From Pseudofrankia saprophytica (lineage in GTDB: Bacteria > Actinomycetota > Actinomycetes > Frankiales > Frankiaceae): 64,000 nt of DNA. Below are positions 53,601 to 61,990 of the stretch, one piece after another. A model generated the notes under the pieces. That model was not told the DNA's origin. It did no database searches and saw only the letters and a program-made list of their open reading frames with translations. The stretch is from assembly GCF_000235425.2 (NCBI RefSeq), contig NZ_KI912266.1, positions 1,195,886 to 1,259,885 on the forward strand, given 5' to 3'. Numbering within the stretch: position 1 is the first letter of the stretch; the number at the start of each line of letters is the position of its first letter. Both the position numbers and the translations under genes were made by a program.

Positions 53601-54426
53601 GCTGCCGCCGGCGGAGCTGCGCCTGCCGGGCGCCGACCCGCTGCTCGCGGGGCTGTTCGCCCCGGCGAGGCCGCTGCCCGGGGTGGACGCCGAACTGCTG
53701 CGCGCGCTCGGCTGCCGCCACACCCTCGACGACGTCCTCGGCGACCTCGCCGGTGTGCTCGACCTGCTCGACCGGCTGGGCGACGCCGATCGGGACGTTC
53801 CGTGGCTGTCCGCCAGGGCGCTCTACGTCGCCGCGGTGACCGCCGCGACCCGGCTCGCCGCCGGGCCGGACGGCCGGCCGGGTGGCGTGCTCGCCGACGG
53901 CCGGCTGGACCCGCCGCTGGCGGTACGCACCCCACTGGGGGTCGTACCCACCCGCGACGCCGTCGTCCTGGACGCCCCGGACCTGCTCACCCTGCTCGGC
54001 GACGCGGCGCCGCTGCGGGTGCCGCTCGACCGGGCGGCCGAGGTCGGCTACGTGCTCGGGGTGCCGCTCGCGTCGGCGGCCGCGGACTGCCCGGTGCTGG
54101 ATGGCCCCTACAACACGGCCGAGCGCCAGGCGCCGGACGGCACGCCGTACGTCGAGCACGCCCGGCTGGTGGTCGCCGACCTCGCCGGCCGGCCGACGCA
54201 GACGCCGTGGCGGGTGGTCGGCGGCATCGGCGGCGAGATCCACGTCGATGCCGCGGGTGGCCCCGACGCGCTCGCCCGCGGGCTGGCCTGGCGGGCCGGC
54301 ATCTGGCACCGCCGGCATGCCCTGGCCGCCGCCCTGCGCGACCCCGACGGCACCGCCTTCCGCGACGCCGAGGACGACCTGGACGACGAGGCGATCGCCC
54401 CCCTCTGGAGCGCCACACCCCGGTGA
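50671..54426 (+). CDS. Giant sacsin/Hsp90-type ATPase-domain protein
   Basis: This 1251-aa protein starts at a GTG. Residues 60-200 form a GHKL-type ATP-binding domain: RLVVELLQNAVDAAA with Asn73 and Asp76, VEVANTGAPL (97-105) and GRFGAGFAAVL (128-138), as in Hsp90 and sacsin N-terminal repeats. The remaining 1000 residues have no recognised domain, are rich in Ala/Leu/Asp, and contain acidic stretches (about 950-980, GEDLEDDYDRDRDDRE). It may act as a large chaperone-like ATPase, but no partner J-domain or Hsp70 gene is nearby. Similar long proteins are widespread in actinobacteria. The minus-strand frame across it is a composition shadow. Confidence 0.85.
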   Translation: MEATHLDAADEPAVGSATPAEPTGDPFGTAAIRGRVLDAWAASPARFREDANAEEDAALGAYRDRLVVELLQNAVDAAAAAGVAGRVLVRLAGDRVEVANTGAPLTAAGVEALSTLRASAKRDVGAVGRFGAGFAAVLAVSDEPSIVSRDPALASAAAGVRWSKESTVAAVHEIGAAGLRAELGRRDGAAPILRLPFAAAREQPPPDGYDTIIRLPLRDAEAAATARELLAGFDPTLLLVLPGLAEVILDLDGDVQTHTCHWEYTAGDESADEPPAAMAAPRHGDPADPADVPLDAALEIALLDGERWRGCVRRGTIPAALLADRPVEERARTGYAARAMVRDGAWPAGIPKVVRAPQPTDEPLSLPVLASVELPLEPSRRHTVAGPLRDWLTDRLAEAVVALAVHLGTAGPAGAGDPAAPTPDGDGDGRDEDLFAAFASAGPVPVTERRLAPADADPLVPPDPLAALELVPSGLPAGPVDGRLRDAVARMLPEVGIMPGGRLGRECVVCDLGPATDAVTALLSAAGSGAVTDHGAASDPDLVDAEFDAGAVLETEGPGAEAGDSHEGPVPGLLPARYGARHWRRALDALGVRRLDSAGLVEVLAGVRRPPAWWSSLYAALITAPDRDALGALPVPVATAAGDDAAGAGPALRVRMVTGPRGVLLPTEGLDVLALAASGLPLRVVHPDACVGVARDALRTLGAVEGTPAGVLRDPAVHEAVVDSDPDDDPEELLALATAVLALVRDADLSPAETAAGLDWLGELLLPDIEGEFAASAELLIADGPLDRLVAGDTPFGILAPEVTDAWPASVLEAVGVLRTFGVLYASDVTLDPDEPVLLDLDDSDTWVDEAAESPALAPARATAARAGGLGAPMVLSSFAAVRDLELVDPAAWPEALAELAQPPLRDVVLGEEPSYTRWWLARHALLPVASGRDAGGGAAADDGADEYGEDLEDDYDRDRDDREAFGFDDGRGGVVRLPPAELRLPGADPLLAGLFAPARPLPGVDAELLRALGCRHTLDDVLGDLAGVLDLLDRLGDADRDVPWLSARALYVAAVTAATRLAAGPDGRPGGVLADGRLDPPLAVRTPLGVVPTRDAVVLDAPDLLTLLGDAAPLRVPLDRAAEVGYVLGVPLASAAADCPVLDGPYNTAERQAPDGTPYVEHARLVVADLAGRPTQTPWRVVGGIGGEIHVDAAGGPDALARGLAWRAGIWHRRHALAAALRDPDGTAFRDAEDDLDDEAIAPLWSATPR

Positions 54427-54436
54427 CCGCCCCGGA

Positions 54437-55393
54437 TCAGTCGGTCGGGACGGTGCCGATCGGGGAGTACTCGCTGGCGTCGCCGGCCCGGGCGACGCTG
54501 GGCCGGCCGTCCTTGCCGACCGGGATCGTGCCGGCGACGGTCACCCGGTGCACGATCCGCGGGCTGTCGGCGTAGTCGTTGATCGCGTAGTGCTGGGTCG
54601 CGCGGTTGTCCCAGATCGCGACGTCGCCCGTCCGCCACTTCCAGCGGACCGTGTTCTCCGGCTTCGCGACCACCTCGGCGAACGCGCGCAGCAGGTCGAA
54701 CGACTGCGCCTGGTTCACCCCGGTCAGCTGCTTGACGAACCCGCCGAGCAGCAGCGACGGCTCGCCGGTCTCCGGGTGGACGCGCACCACCGGGTGCTCG
54801 ACCTCGAACTCCTTGGACCGGAACTCGAAGAACCGCTCCTTGAACACCTCGGGCAGGCCCTCGAGGTCCTGCGCGCGCAGCCCGTAGTCGTGCTGGTTGG
54901 TGTGGAAGACGCGCAGCTTGTCGGCGGCGTCGCGCAGCTGGTCGGGCAGGTCCCAGTAGGACGAGACGGTGTTCGACCAGATGGTGTCGCCGCCGACCGG
55001 CGGGATCTCGACGGCGCGCAGGATCGAGAACGCCGGCGGGCGGTCGGTGAAGGTGACGTCGGTGTGCCACGCCCCGGCCCGGCCGCCCTTCGACGCGTCC
55101 AGCTCGTGGATCAGCGGGTAGCCGTCGAGGGACGACTGCGTCGGGTGGGCCAGGGTCAGGTCGCCGAACAGCCGGGCGAACGCGATCTGGCGGTCCGGGG
55201 TGAGCTGATCCTGGCCGCGGAAGAACACCACCCGGTGGCGCAGCAGGGCCGCGCGGATCGCCGCGATGGTGGCGGAGTCCAGGTCACCGTCGAGGCGGAC
55301 CCCGCGGATCTCGGCTCCGATCCGGATCGTCAGCGGCTCGATGTCCAGGGCGACGGCGGTCGAGGCCGGCGCCGGCGAGGTGTCGACGGTCAT
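54437..55393 (-). CDS. TauD/TfdA-family Fe(II)/2-oxoglutarate dioxygenase
   Basis: The 318-aa protein contains the facial triad: His110 and Asp112 in AGAWHTDVTFTDRPP, and His268 in RATQHYAINDY. The 2-oxoglutarate-binding Arg283 is in RIVHRVTVAG. Members release sulfite from taurine or alkylsulfates by hydroxylation. As the last gene of the ssu-type operon, it most likely helps mobilise sulfur from organosulfonates or sulfate esters; the precise substrate is inference. The last 25 residues have a TauD-like closing region. It lies 101 bases after the monooxygenase gene. Confidence 0.92.
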   Translation of the reverse strand: MTVDTSPAPASTAVALDIEPLTIRIGAEIRGVRLDGDLDSATIAAIRAALLRHRVVFFRGQDQLTPDRQIAFARLFGDLTLAHPTQSSLDGYPLIHELDASKGGRAGAWHTDVTFTDRPPAFSILRAVEIPPVGGDTIWSNTVSSYWDLPDQLRDAADKLRVFHTNQHDYGLRAQDLEGLPEVFKERFFEFRSKEFEVEHPVVRVHPETGEPSLLLGGFVKQLTGVNQAQSFDLLRAFAEVVAKPENTVRWKWRTGDVAIWDNRATQHYAINDYADSPRIVHRVTVAGTIPVGKDGRPSVARAGDASEYSPIGTVPTD

Positions 55394-55494
55394 TTCTCGC
55401 TCCTTGTGGAAGGCCCGGCCGACACGTGGGCCGGCCGGGTAGGGCGGTTACGAAGGTCGCGGTGGGTGGCGCGGGCGACGCGGTTGCTGGGAGC

Positions 55495-56694
55495 TCAGGA
55501 GGCGCCGGTCGGCACCGGGCGCTGGCCCCCAGCCGCCTGCCGGGCGGGCGCGGCGGGTGCGGCGGGCGGCTGCGCGGCGGCCGGGGCGCCGTCCGGCGTC
55601 GCCAGCAGCCCGCGGCGGCGCAGCAGTGGCAGGACGCCTTCGGCGAACCAGTAGGCCTCCTCCAGGTGCGGGTGGCCGGAGAGGATGAAGTGCTCGACAC
55701 CGAGCGCGTGCAGCTCCTCGATCCGGTCGGCGACCTCGCTGTGGCTGCCGACCAGTGCGGTGCCCGCGCCGGGGCGCACGAGGCCGAAGCCGGCCCACAG
55801 GTTCGGCGCGATCACGAGGTCGTCCGTGCTGCCGGCGTGCAGGGCGGTCATCCGCTGCTGACCGACCGACTCGGCCTGGGAGAGCAGCGAGTGCGCGAAC
55901 GTGATCGTGGCGGGGTCGAGGCCGCCGAGCAGGTCGTCGGCCACCGCCCAGGCGGCCGCGGACGTGTCCCGGGTGATGACGTGCACCCGGTAGCCGAACC
56001 GGAGCTCCCGGCCGGCCTCGGCGGCGAGCGCCCGCATCCGGTCGAGACGTTCGGTGACCTGCGCCGGCGTCTCGCCCCAGAGCAGGTAGACGTCGGCGTG
56101 CCGGGCCGCGACCCGCTCGGCGGCGGGCGACGCGCCACCGAAGAAGATCGGCGGCGGGTCGAACGGCTTGCGGGTGGTGGCGCCGACGATCCGGTAGTGC
56201 TCGCCTTCGAAGTCGAAAGGCGTGTCGCCCCAGGCACCGCGGACGATCTGCAGGAACTCCGCGGTGCGGGCGTAGCGGGTGTCCTTGTCGTGCCAGTCGC
56301 CGAAGCGGCGCTGCTCGTCGGTCTCCCCGCCGGTGACGACGTTGAGCAGCAGCCGGCCGCCGGACAGCCGCTGGTAGGTGGCCGCCATCTGGGCGGCCAG
56401 CGTCGGGGTGACGAGCCCGGGCCGGAACGCGACCAGGAACTTCAGCCGCCGGGTCTCACCCAGCAGGGCGGCGGTGGTCAGCCAGGCGTCCTCGCACCAG
56501 GTACCGGTCGGGGTGAGCACTGCCTCATAGCCGAGCCGGTCGGCCGCCTTGGCGATCTCGGCGAGGTAGTCGATGTCCGGCGGGCGGATGCCCGCCGTCC
56601 GTGACGACCGGTTCGCCTCGTGCGTCAGGGTGGCGGCGTCGAGGTTGCGGCTGTCGCCGGCGGTGGGCAGGAACCAGTGCGGATGGATCGACAT
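55495..56694 (-). CDS. ssuD: FMNH2-dependent alkanesulfonate monooxygenase
   Basis: The 399-aa LLM-class protein matches SsuD: HWFLPTAGDSR near the start, LTPTGTWCEDAWLTTAALLG, LLNVVTGGETDEQRRFGDW and IFFGGASPAAERVAARHADVYLLWGE, then FGLVRPGAGTALVGSHSEVADRIEE. It cleaves alkanesulfonates to aldehyde and sulfite using reduced flavin from a separate reductase, which is not encoded nearby. The C-terminal 40 residues are a Pro/Ala-rich extension. It lies 88 bases after ssuA. Confidence 0.93.
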   Translation of the reverse strand: MSIHPHWFLPTAGDSRNLDAATLTHEANRSSRTAGIRPPDIDYLAEIAKAADRLGYEAVLTPTGTWCEDAWLTTAALLGETRRLKFLVAFRPGLVTPTLAAQMAATYQRLSGGRLLLNVVTGGETDEQRRFGDWHDKDTRYARTAEFLQIVRGAWGDTPFDFEGEHYRIVGATTRKPFDPPPIFFGGASPAAERVAARHADVYLLWGETPAQVTERLDRMRALAAEAGRELRFGYRVHVITRDTSAAAWAVADDLLGGLDPATITFAHSLLSQAESVGQQRMTALHAGSTDDLVIAPNLWAGFGLVRPGAGTALVGSHSEVADRIEELHALGVEHFILSGHPHLEEAYWFAEGVLPLLRRRGLLATPDGAPAAAQPPAAPAAPARQAAGGQRPVPTGAS

Positions 56695-56782
56695 CGAGGA
56701 TCGAGCTCCTACAGGTGGGCCGGGCGGCCGGCGGCGCGGCCGATGGCCCTGCCCGCGCCGGCGGCGCGGGCAGGGCCCGGGA

Positions 56783-57823
56783 TCAGCCGGCCGTGGACAG
56801 CGCCACGGTGTCGTTGAACTGGTCGGTCGCGAGATCCGCGATCTTCACCTTGACAGGAATGATCTTGGCGTCGGCGAACGTGTCGGCGACCTTCTGCAGG
56901 CGGCCGACCAGCGCGTCGTCGATCACGACGGCCTTCGTCGCGGTGCGGTCGACGAAGACCTTCGAGATCTCGATCGGGACGCCGGCCGCGGTGCCCCAGG
57001 CCTGTGCCCAGGTGTCGGCGTGGGCCAACGCCCACTGGCGGGCCTTGCCGACCCGGATCAGCAGGTCACGGATCGCCGCGGCCTTGCCAGGGTCGGCGAT
57101 GACGTCCGGCCGCGACACCTCGAAGGCGAGCCCGGTGGACAGCCCGCCGGAACCGTCGACCAGGATCTTGGCGCCGTTGAGCTGCTGGGCGACGGCGGTG
57201 TACGGGTCCCAGATCGCCCAGGCGTCGACGCTTCCGCTGCCGAACGCGGCCAGGGCGTCGGGTGGCTGCAGGTAGGCGGGCTGGATGTCGTCGAACGTCA
57301 GTCCGGCCTTCGCCAGCGCCGTGAGCAGGTGGTAGTGCGCCGACGAGCCCTTCGCCACCGCGACCTTCTTGCCCTTCAGGTCCGCGAGGGTCTTGATCGG
57401 CGAGTCCTTCTGCACGACGATCGCCGCGCCGGTCACGTCCTGCTGGTAGGCGGCGACCAGACTGATCTTGAAGCCGGCGGCCGCGGTGAAGATCGGCGGC
57501 GTGTCGCCGACGCCGCCAAGGTCGATCGCCTTCGCCGTCAGCGCCTCGAGCAGCGGCGGGCCGGAGGTGAACTGGCTCCACTCGATCTTGTACGGAACGT
57601 CCTTGAGCTCACCGGCCGCCTCCAGCGCGGCCTGGATGCCCGCCTTCTGGTCACCGACCTTCAGGGTCACCTTGCTCAGGTCGACCGCGGCGGCGCTGGT
57701 GGCGGCCGGCGCGGCGCCGGCCGGTTTGTCGTCGCCGGACGAGCAAGCGCCGAGGCCCAGGACCGCGACCGTCGCGGCCAGCGGAACGGCGGCCCCCCGA
57801 AGGCGGCGGGCGAAGGGGGACAT
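56783..57823 (-). CDS. ssuA: Sulfonate ABC transporter substrate-binding lipoprotein
   Basis: The 346-aa protein has a lipoprotein signal peptide ending LGAC (Cys near residue 27) and an SsuA/TauA/NMT1-type fold. Motifs include LKVGDQKAGIQAALEAAGEL, then YKIEWSQFTSGPPLLEALTA, DLGGVGDTPPIFTAAAG, GKKVAVAKGSSAHYHLLTAL and VDAWAIWDPYTAVAQQLNGA. It binds sulfonates outside the membrane and hands them to SsuC/SsuB. The ssuB gene precedes it by 70 bases. Confidence 0.93.
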   Translation of the reverse strand: MSPFARRLRGAAVPLAATVAVLGLGACSSGDDKPAGAAPAATSAAAVDLSKVTLKVGDQKAGIQAALEAAGELKDVPYKIEWSQFTSGPPLLEALTAKAIDLGGVGDTPPIFTAAAGFKISLVAAYQQDVTGAAIVVQKDSPIKTLADLKGKKVAVAKGSSAHYHLLTALAKAGLTFDDIQPAYLQPPDALAAFGSGSVDAWAIWDPYTAVAQQLNGAKILVDGSGGLSTGLAFEVSRPDVIADPGKAAAIRDLLIRVGKARQWALAHADTWAQAWGTAAGVPIEISKVFVDRTATKAVVIDDALVGRLQKVADTFADAKIIPVKVKIADLATDQFNDTVALSTAG

Positions 57824-57893
57824 GTCGGTTCTCTCCTTGTGAATCTTCGGAGCCCGTGCCGTCGGTCGGCCAGGGCGAACGGCGAGGGCCGAG

Positions 57894-58781
57894 TCAGGCC
57901 GCGGCGGGGGTGGGCACGCCGAGCAGGGTGAGCAGGTGGGCCCGCAGCGCGACGATCTCGGGGTCGCCCGGCCGGCGCGGGCGGGCGGCGCGGATCGCCA
58001 CGTCCTCGCTGATCACGCCGTCGCTCATCACCAGCGCGCGGTCGGCGAGCGCGAGCGCCTCGTCGACGTCGTGGGTGACCAGCACGACGGCGGGCGCGTG
58101 CCGTGCCCACAGGTCGGCGATCAGCGCCTGGGTCCGCAGCCGGGTGAGCGCGTCGAGCGAGGCACACGGCTCGTCGAGCAGCAGCAGGTCCGGCTCCCTG
58201 ACCAGGGCCCTGGCCAGGGAGGCCCGCTGCGCCTCGCCGCCGGACAGCGTCAGCGGCCAGGCGTCGACGCGATGATCGAGCCCGACCTCGGCGAGCGCGG
58301 CGAGCGCCCGCGCGCGGGAGCTGTCGCCGTGCCCTGCCGACGACTCCCCTGCCGACGACCCCCGCGGCGAGCGAAGCCCGAGGGCGACGTTGCGCCACAC
58401 CCGCTTCCAGGGCAGCAGCCGCGGCTCCTGGAAGGCCACCGAGCGCCGGCGCGGCACCGCGACGGTGCCGGCGACGTCGAGGTCGAGGCCGGCGAGGACG
58501 CGCAGCAGGGTGCTCTTGCCACAGCCGCTGCGGCCCAGCAGGGCCACGAACTCGCCCGGCGCCACCGTCAGGTCGAGCCCGTCGATCACCGCGCGCCCGC
58601 CGAACTCCCGGCGAAGGCCGCGCACCTCGACCGCCGCGCGTGCCCGGGGACCCGGCTTGTCGAGGACGTCGACCGCGAGACCGCCGGCCTCATCCGCCCC
58701 GCTGGTCCCACCGGTCGCACCGGCCGGCCCGAGCCCGGCGGCGGAAGGTTCGGTCACTGACCGCTGAAGCCGCGTCGCCAT
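57894..58781 (-). CDS. ssuB: Sulfonate ABC transporter ATP-binding protein
   Basis: The 295-aa protein has Walker A LLGRSGCGKSTLLR, signature LSGGEAQRASLARA, Walker B LLLLDEPCASLDALTR and switch VTHDVDEALAL. The N-terminal 50 residues are a poorly conserved extension, so the real start may lie further in. It overlaps ssuC by 28 bases, so the two are translationally coupled. Confidence 0.93.
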   Translation of the reverse strand: MATRLQRSVTEPSAAGLGPAGATGGTSGADEAGGLAVDVLDKPGPRARAAVEVRGLRREFGGRAVIDGLDLTVAPGEFVALLGRSGCGKSTLLRVLAGLDLDVAGTVAVPRRRSVAFQEPRLLPWKRVWRNVALGLRSPRGSSAGESSAGHGDSSRARALAALAEVGLDHRVDAWPLTLSGGEAQRASLARALVREPDLLLLDEPCASLDALTRLRTQALIADLWARHAPAVVLVTHDVDEALALADRALVMSDGVISEDVAIRAARPRRPGDPEIVALRAHLLTLLGVPTPAAA

Positions 58782-59752
58782 GACAGAGCTCCCTTCTCGA
58801 GCATGCGGACGAGCAGGTCGGTGGTCAGCCCGAGCAGGCTGTAGACGATCAGACAGACCGTGATCACGTCGGTCTGCAGGAACTCGCGGGCGTTCATCAT
58901 CAGGTAGCCGAGGCCCTTGTCGGCGTTGACCTGCTCGGCGATCACCAGCGCGAGCCAGGCGACGCCAAGGGAGTAGCGCAGGCCGACCAGCATCCCGGGC
59001 AGCGCGCCGGGCAGGATCACGTGCCAGACCAGCTCCAGGCGGCGCAGCCCGAGGGTGCCCGCGGCCTCGACCAGCCGGCCGTCCACGTCACGGATCGCGG
59101 CGTAGGTGTTCAGGTAGATCGGGAACGCGACGCCGAGCGACACCAGGACGACCTTGCTGGTCTCCCCGATGCCGAACCAGATGATCAGAAGCGGGATCAG
59201 GCCGAGGAACGGAAGCGTGCGCAGCATCTGCATGGGCGCGTCGATCAGGTCCTCGCCCACGCGGAGCAGACCGGAGACGATCGCGAGCACGAGGCCCGCG
59301 ATCCCGCCGAACAGCAGCCCGTAGGAGACCCGCCGCAGCGAGACCAGCAGCCCGTCGACGAGCGACCCGTCCTTGATCATGTCCCAGGCGGTGGTCACCA
59401 CGGTGCTCGGCGAGGTCAGCGTGTGCGGGCCGATGACCCCCGTGCTGCAGCCGAGCTGCCACAGCGCGAGCAGCAGCGCGGGGCCGCTCGCCCGGCGCAG
59501 CCAGCGCGGCACCGGCCGGCGGCGGCGCGCGCCACCCACGCCGCGCAACGTCTCGATCTCCGGCAGGCGCCCCGCCGAGCCGGCGAGCTGGGGGTCGGCC
59601 AGCTGAGCGTCGGCGAGCTGGGGGTCGGCGAGCGCGGCGTCGGTGGACACGCCCTCGGCCACGGTCGGTACCCGCGTGGCGAGGCCAACGGGGACTCCGG
59701 GCGGACCGGGCGGCTCCGTCACCGCCAGCACGGTGCTCTCGGACGCGGACAT
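58754..59752 (-). CDS. ssuC: Sulfonate ABC transporter permease
   Basis: This 332-aa protein has about 80 cytosolic N-terminal residues holding a tandem ADPQL/ADAQL repeat (four units), then six membrane helices. The coupling motif EAAGTLGLRRLELVWHVILP is typical of SsuC/TauC. GARRRRPVPRWLRRA is a cytosolic basic stretch before helix 1. It is first in the operon, 310 bases after a small leader-peptide-like frame, with AAAGG before its ATG. Confidence 0.93.
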   Translation of the reverse strand: MSASESTVLAVTEPPGPPGVPVGLATRVPTVAEGVSTDAALADPQLADAQLADPQLAGSAGRLPEIETLRGVGGARRRRPVPRWLRRASGPALLLALWQLGCSTGVIGPHTLTSPSTVVTTAWDMIKDGSLVDGLLVSLRRVSYGLLFGGIAGLVLAIVSGLLRVGEDLIDAPMQMLRTLPFLGLIPLLIIWFGIGETSKVVLVSLGVAFPIYLNTYAAIRDVDGRLVEAAGTLGLRRLELVWHVILPGALPGMLVGLRYSLGVAWLALVIAEQVNADKGLGYLMMNAREFLQTDVITVCLIVYSLLGLTTDLLVRMLEKGALSWRRGFSGQ

Positions 59753-59784
59753 GGCGACCTTTCGAGTCTGGGGCGCGCGAGGTC

Positions 59785-59809
59785 GCCGCGGTTCACGCAG
59801 GACCGCGGC
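59785..59809. promoter_or_regulatory. Hairpin just upstream of ssuC
   Basis: GCCGCGGT (59785-59792) and ACCGCGGC (59802-59809) form a perfect 8-bp stem with a 9-base loop, 33 bases before the ssuC ATG on the transcribed minus strand. It could be the terminator or anti-terminator arm of the leader-peptide attenuation mechanism, or could mask translation. Confidence 0.5.
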
Positions 59810-60062
59810 CCGCCTCGGCTACCCGGCGCGGAGCTCTCTGGGGATTGGATTCGTGGTTACGGGAGGAAGGGGTGCTCGGCCGACGCCGCCCGGGCCGGGA
59901 CGATCCCGCGAGCCTCAGCCGGGGCAGGCGGAGAGTGCCGGCCGGGCCGACGCCATCGGCCGGCGAAGACGGAGGGCGGAAAGCACGTGCCGGCGCACGA
60001 ACGGGCGTCGGGCACGATCACGATGGGGCATCGGAGATGCCCGTCTCAGCGGTGCCGCCGGC

Positions 60063-60203
60063 CTAGCGACAGCTCCGACACAGCGAGCTCGCCACCCGCT
60101 TGAAGTCCACGTGTGGGCGGCCGACGAGCAGGGCCTGGTGGCGCCGGGCCGCGACGGGCGCGGCCGGGCGCGCGCCGCGCCGACGCGGGCCTCCAGCAGA
60201 CAT
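60063..60203 (-). CDS. Putative cysteine leader peptide of the ssu operon
   Basis: A 46-codon frame from ATG 60203 ends with RPHVDFKRVASSLCRSCR. The pattern R-x-H-V-D-[LF]-x-R-V-[AS]-S-[AS]-[LI]-C-R is, as I remember it, the ending of actinobacterial putative leader peptides placed before sulfur-assimilation genes, where ribosome stalling at Cys codons relieves termination. Here two Cys codons lie in the last five residues and the next gene is ssuC, 310 bases downstream on the same strand. The start is uncertain: there is no strong ribosome site before the ATG and an internal start is possible. Regulation is inferred. Confidence 0.7.
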   Translation of the reverse strand: MSAGGPRRRGARPAAPVAARRHQALLVGRPHVDFKRVASSLCRSCR

Positions 60204-60541
60204 GGGTCGAACATAGGCCGCGGGTGGCACTATGTCCACAATTTCCGTTGAGAATATTGAGTTACCGACCAGCGCGACGGGCGGCAGGCGATCGATCGTC
60301 GATTGCGCGCCCCGGTCGACACGGCGAGTGGCATGGATGCCGCCGACGGTCATCGAACGGCCGCGGCCGATGGTCCGAACTGGCCACATATCGCCTGGGC
60401 CGTGGGGTGTTCCGGCGGAAGCCGCGACGGACCGGGCCGGCTGGGGCGATCCTGGTTGTCAGGAGCGCGGCGATCCGTGGACTAAATACACCCCATTCCG
60501 ATCGTTGAAGTCGAGAAAGTAAGCCATGAGAGAGGCCCGAG
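60204..60541. other. Divergent promoter region of the sulfur locus
   Basis: This must contain the start sites for the leader/ssu transcript (minus) and for the monooxygenase gene (plus). An A/T-rich patch around 60235-60265, upstream of the leader peptide, is the likely promoter area. I see no unambiguous -35/-10 or operator. No gene. Confidence 0.45.
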
Positions 60542-61927
60542 ATGAGCAAGCCGATCAAGCAGGTCCACCTGGCGGCGCACTTTCCCGGCGTGAACAACAC
60601 CACTGTATGGAGTGACCCGGACGCTGGCAGCCACATCGAGTTCGCCTCGTTCCGCCACCTCGCGCAGACCGCCGAGCGGGGCAAGTTCGACTTCTTCTTC
60701 CTGGCCGAGGGGCTGCGGCTGCGCGAGCAGAACGGGCTGATCTACGACCTGGACGTCGTCGGCCGCCCGGACACGTTCACCGTGCTCGCCGCGCTCGCCG
60801 CCGTCACCGATCGCATCGGCCTGACGGGCACGATCAACTCGACCTTCAACGAGCCCTACGAGGTCGCCCGGCAGTTCGCCAGCCTGGATCACCTCTCCGG
60901 CGGCCGCACGGCCTGGAACGTCGTCACCTCCTGGGACGCGTTCACCGGCGAGAACTTCCGCCGGGGCGGCTACCTCCCGCAGGAGGAGCGCTACGCCCGG
61001 GCCAGGGCGTTCCTGACGACGGCGCTCGAGCTGGTCGACTCCTGGACGGGTGACGAGATCGTCGCCGACCGGGACACGGGCCAGTTCCTGAGCCGACCGC
61101 TGCCGGGCACGTTCGACCACCACGACCCGTACTTCGACATCTCCGGCCACTTCAACGTGCCGCGCGGCCCGCAGGGACGCCCGGTCATCTTCCAGGCCGG
61201 CGACTCCGAGGAGGGCCGCGAGTTCGCCGCGGCCAGCGCGGACGCGATCTTCACCGGCCACGCGACCCTCGAGGCCGGGCAGGCGTTCTACGCCGACGTG
61301 AAGGGACGCCTGGCCCGCTACGGGCGTGCGCCCGAGTCGCTGCTGGTGCTGCCCGCGGCGACGTTCGTGCTCGGCGACACCGACGCCGAGGCGGCCGAGC
61401 TGGCCCACGAGGTCCGGCGCAGGCAGGTCAGCGGCCAGACGGCCATCAAGTTCCTCGAGCAGTTGTGGAACCGCGACCTGTCCGACCACGACCCCGACGG
61501 CCCCCTGCCCGCGTTCGATCCCGTCGTCGGGGAGAACACCGTCGCGCGTGGCCGGGCGAGCGTGCGGATGTTCCGCGACCCGATCGCCATCGCCGCCCAG
61601 TGGCGGGCGCTCGCGGAGGCCAAGAACCTCACCAGCCGAGAGCTGATCATCGAGGTGACCGGGCGACAGACGTTTGTCGGCTCGCCGACGACCGTGGCGA
61701 CGGCGATCAACGACCTGGTCCAGGCGGACGCGTCAGACGGCTTCATCCTCGTCCCGCACGTCACCCCGGGCGGGCTGGACCTCCTGGTGGACACCGTCGT
61801 GCCGCTGCTACAGGAGCGCGGCGTCTACCGGGCCGACTACGAGGGCACGACCCTGCGCGATCACCTCGGGCTCCCCCCGCTCGACACGCCGGCGTCGGCC
61901 TCCGCGCGCGGCCGAGCCGTGGTGTAG
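60542..61927 (+). CDS. NtaA/SnaA/DszA-family flavin-dependent monooxygenase
   Basis: This is a 461-aa LLM-class protein of the NtaA/DszA/SnaA subgroup. Key segments are KQVHLAAHFPGVNNTTVWSD, FASFRHLAQTAERGKFDFFF, GGRTAWNVVTSWDAFTGENF, DHHDPYFDISGHFNVPRGPQ, GRPVIFQAGDSEEGREFAAA and ADAIFTGH. Members oxidise nitrilotriacetate, pristinamycin precursors or dibenzothiophene sulfone with reduced flavin. Divergence from the ssu operon points to organosulfur (for example sulfone) breakdown. The AGAGAGGCCCGAG before the ATG gives a fair ribosome site. Confidence 0.9.
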   Translation: MSKPIKQVHLAAHFPGVNNTTVWSDPDAGSHIEFASFRHLAQTAERGKFDFFFLAEGLRLREQNGLIYDLDVVGRPDTFTVLAALAAVTDRIGLTGTINSTFNEPYEVARQFASLDHLSGGRTAWNVVTSWDAFTGENFRRGGYLPQEERYARARAFLTTALELVDSWTGDEIVADRDTGQFLSRPLPGTFDHHDPYFDISGHFNVPRGPQGRPVIFQAGDSEEGREFAAASADAIFTGHATLEAGQAFYADVKGRLARYGRAPESLLVLPAATFVLGDTDAEAAELAHEVRRRQVSGQTAIKFLEQLWNRDLSDHDPDGPLPAFDPVVGENTVARGRASVRMFRDPIAIAAQWRALAEAKNLTSRELIIEVTGRQTFVGSPTTVATAINDLVQADASDGFILVPHVTPGGLDLLVDTVVPLLQERGVYRADYEGTTLRDHLGLPPLDTPASASARGRAVV

Positions 61928-61990
61928 TGCGACCCCCGAAGGTGGGTGTCGTGGCCGGGCTACGATCATGCGTCAGAGGCGAGCCGGGGG

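Noticed and set aside
50647-54318. A 1223-aa open frame antisense to the sacsin-like gene
   Set aside because: The translation is Arg/Gly/Gln-rich low complexity without motifs. It mirrors the GC-rich third-position bias of the real gene on the other strand.
59753-60541. A SAM or cobalamin riboswitch before the sulfur genes
   Set aside because: I could not find the conserved core of either class on either strand; the leader peptide explains the long 5' region better.
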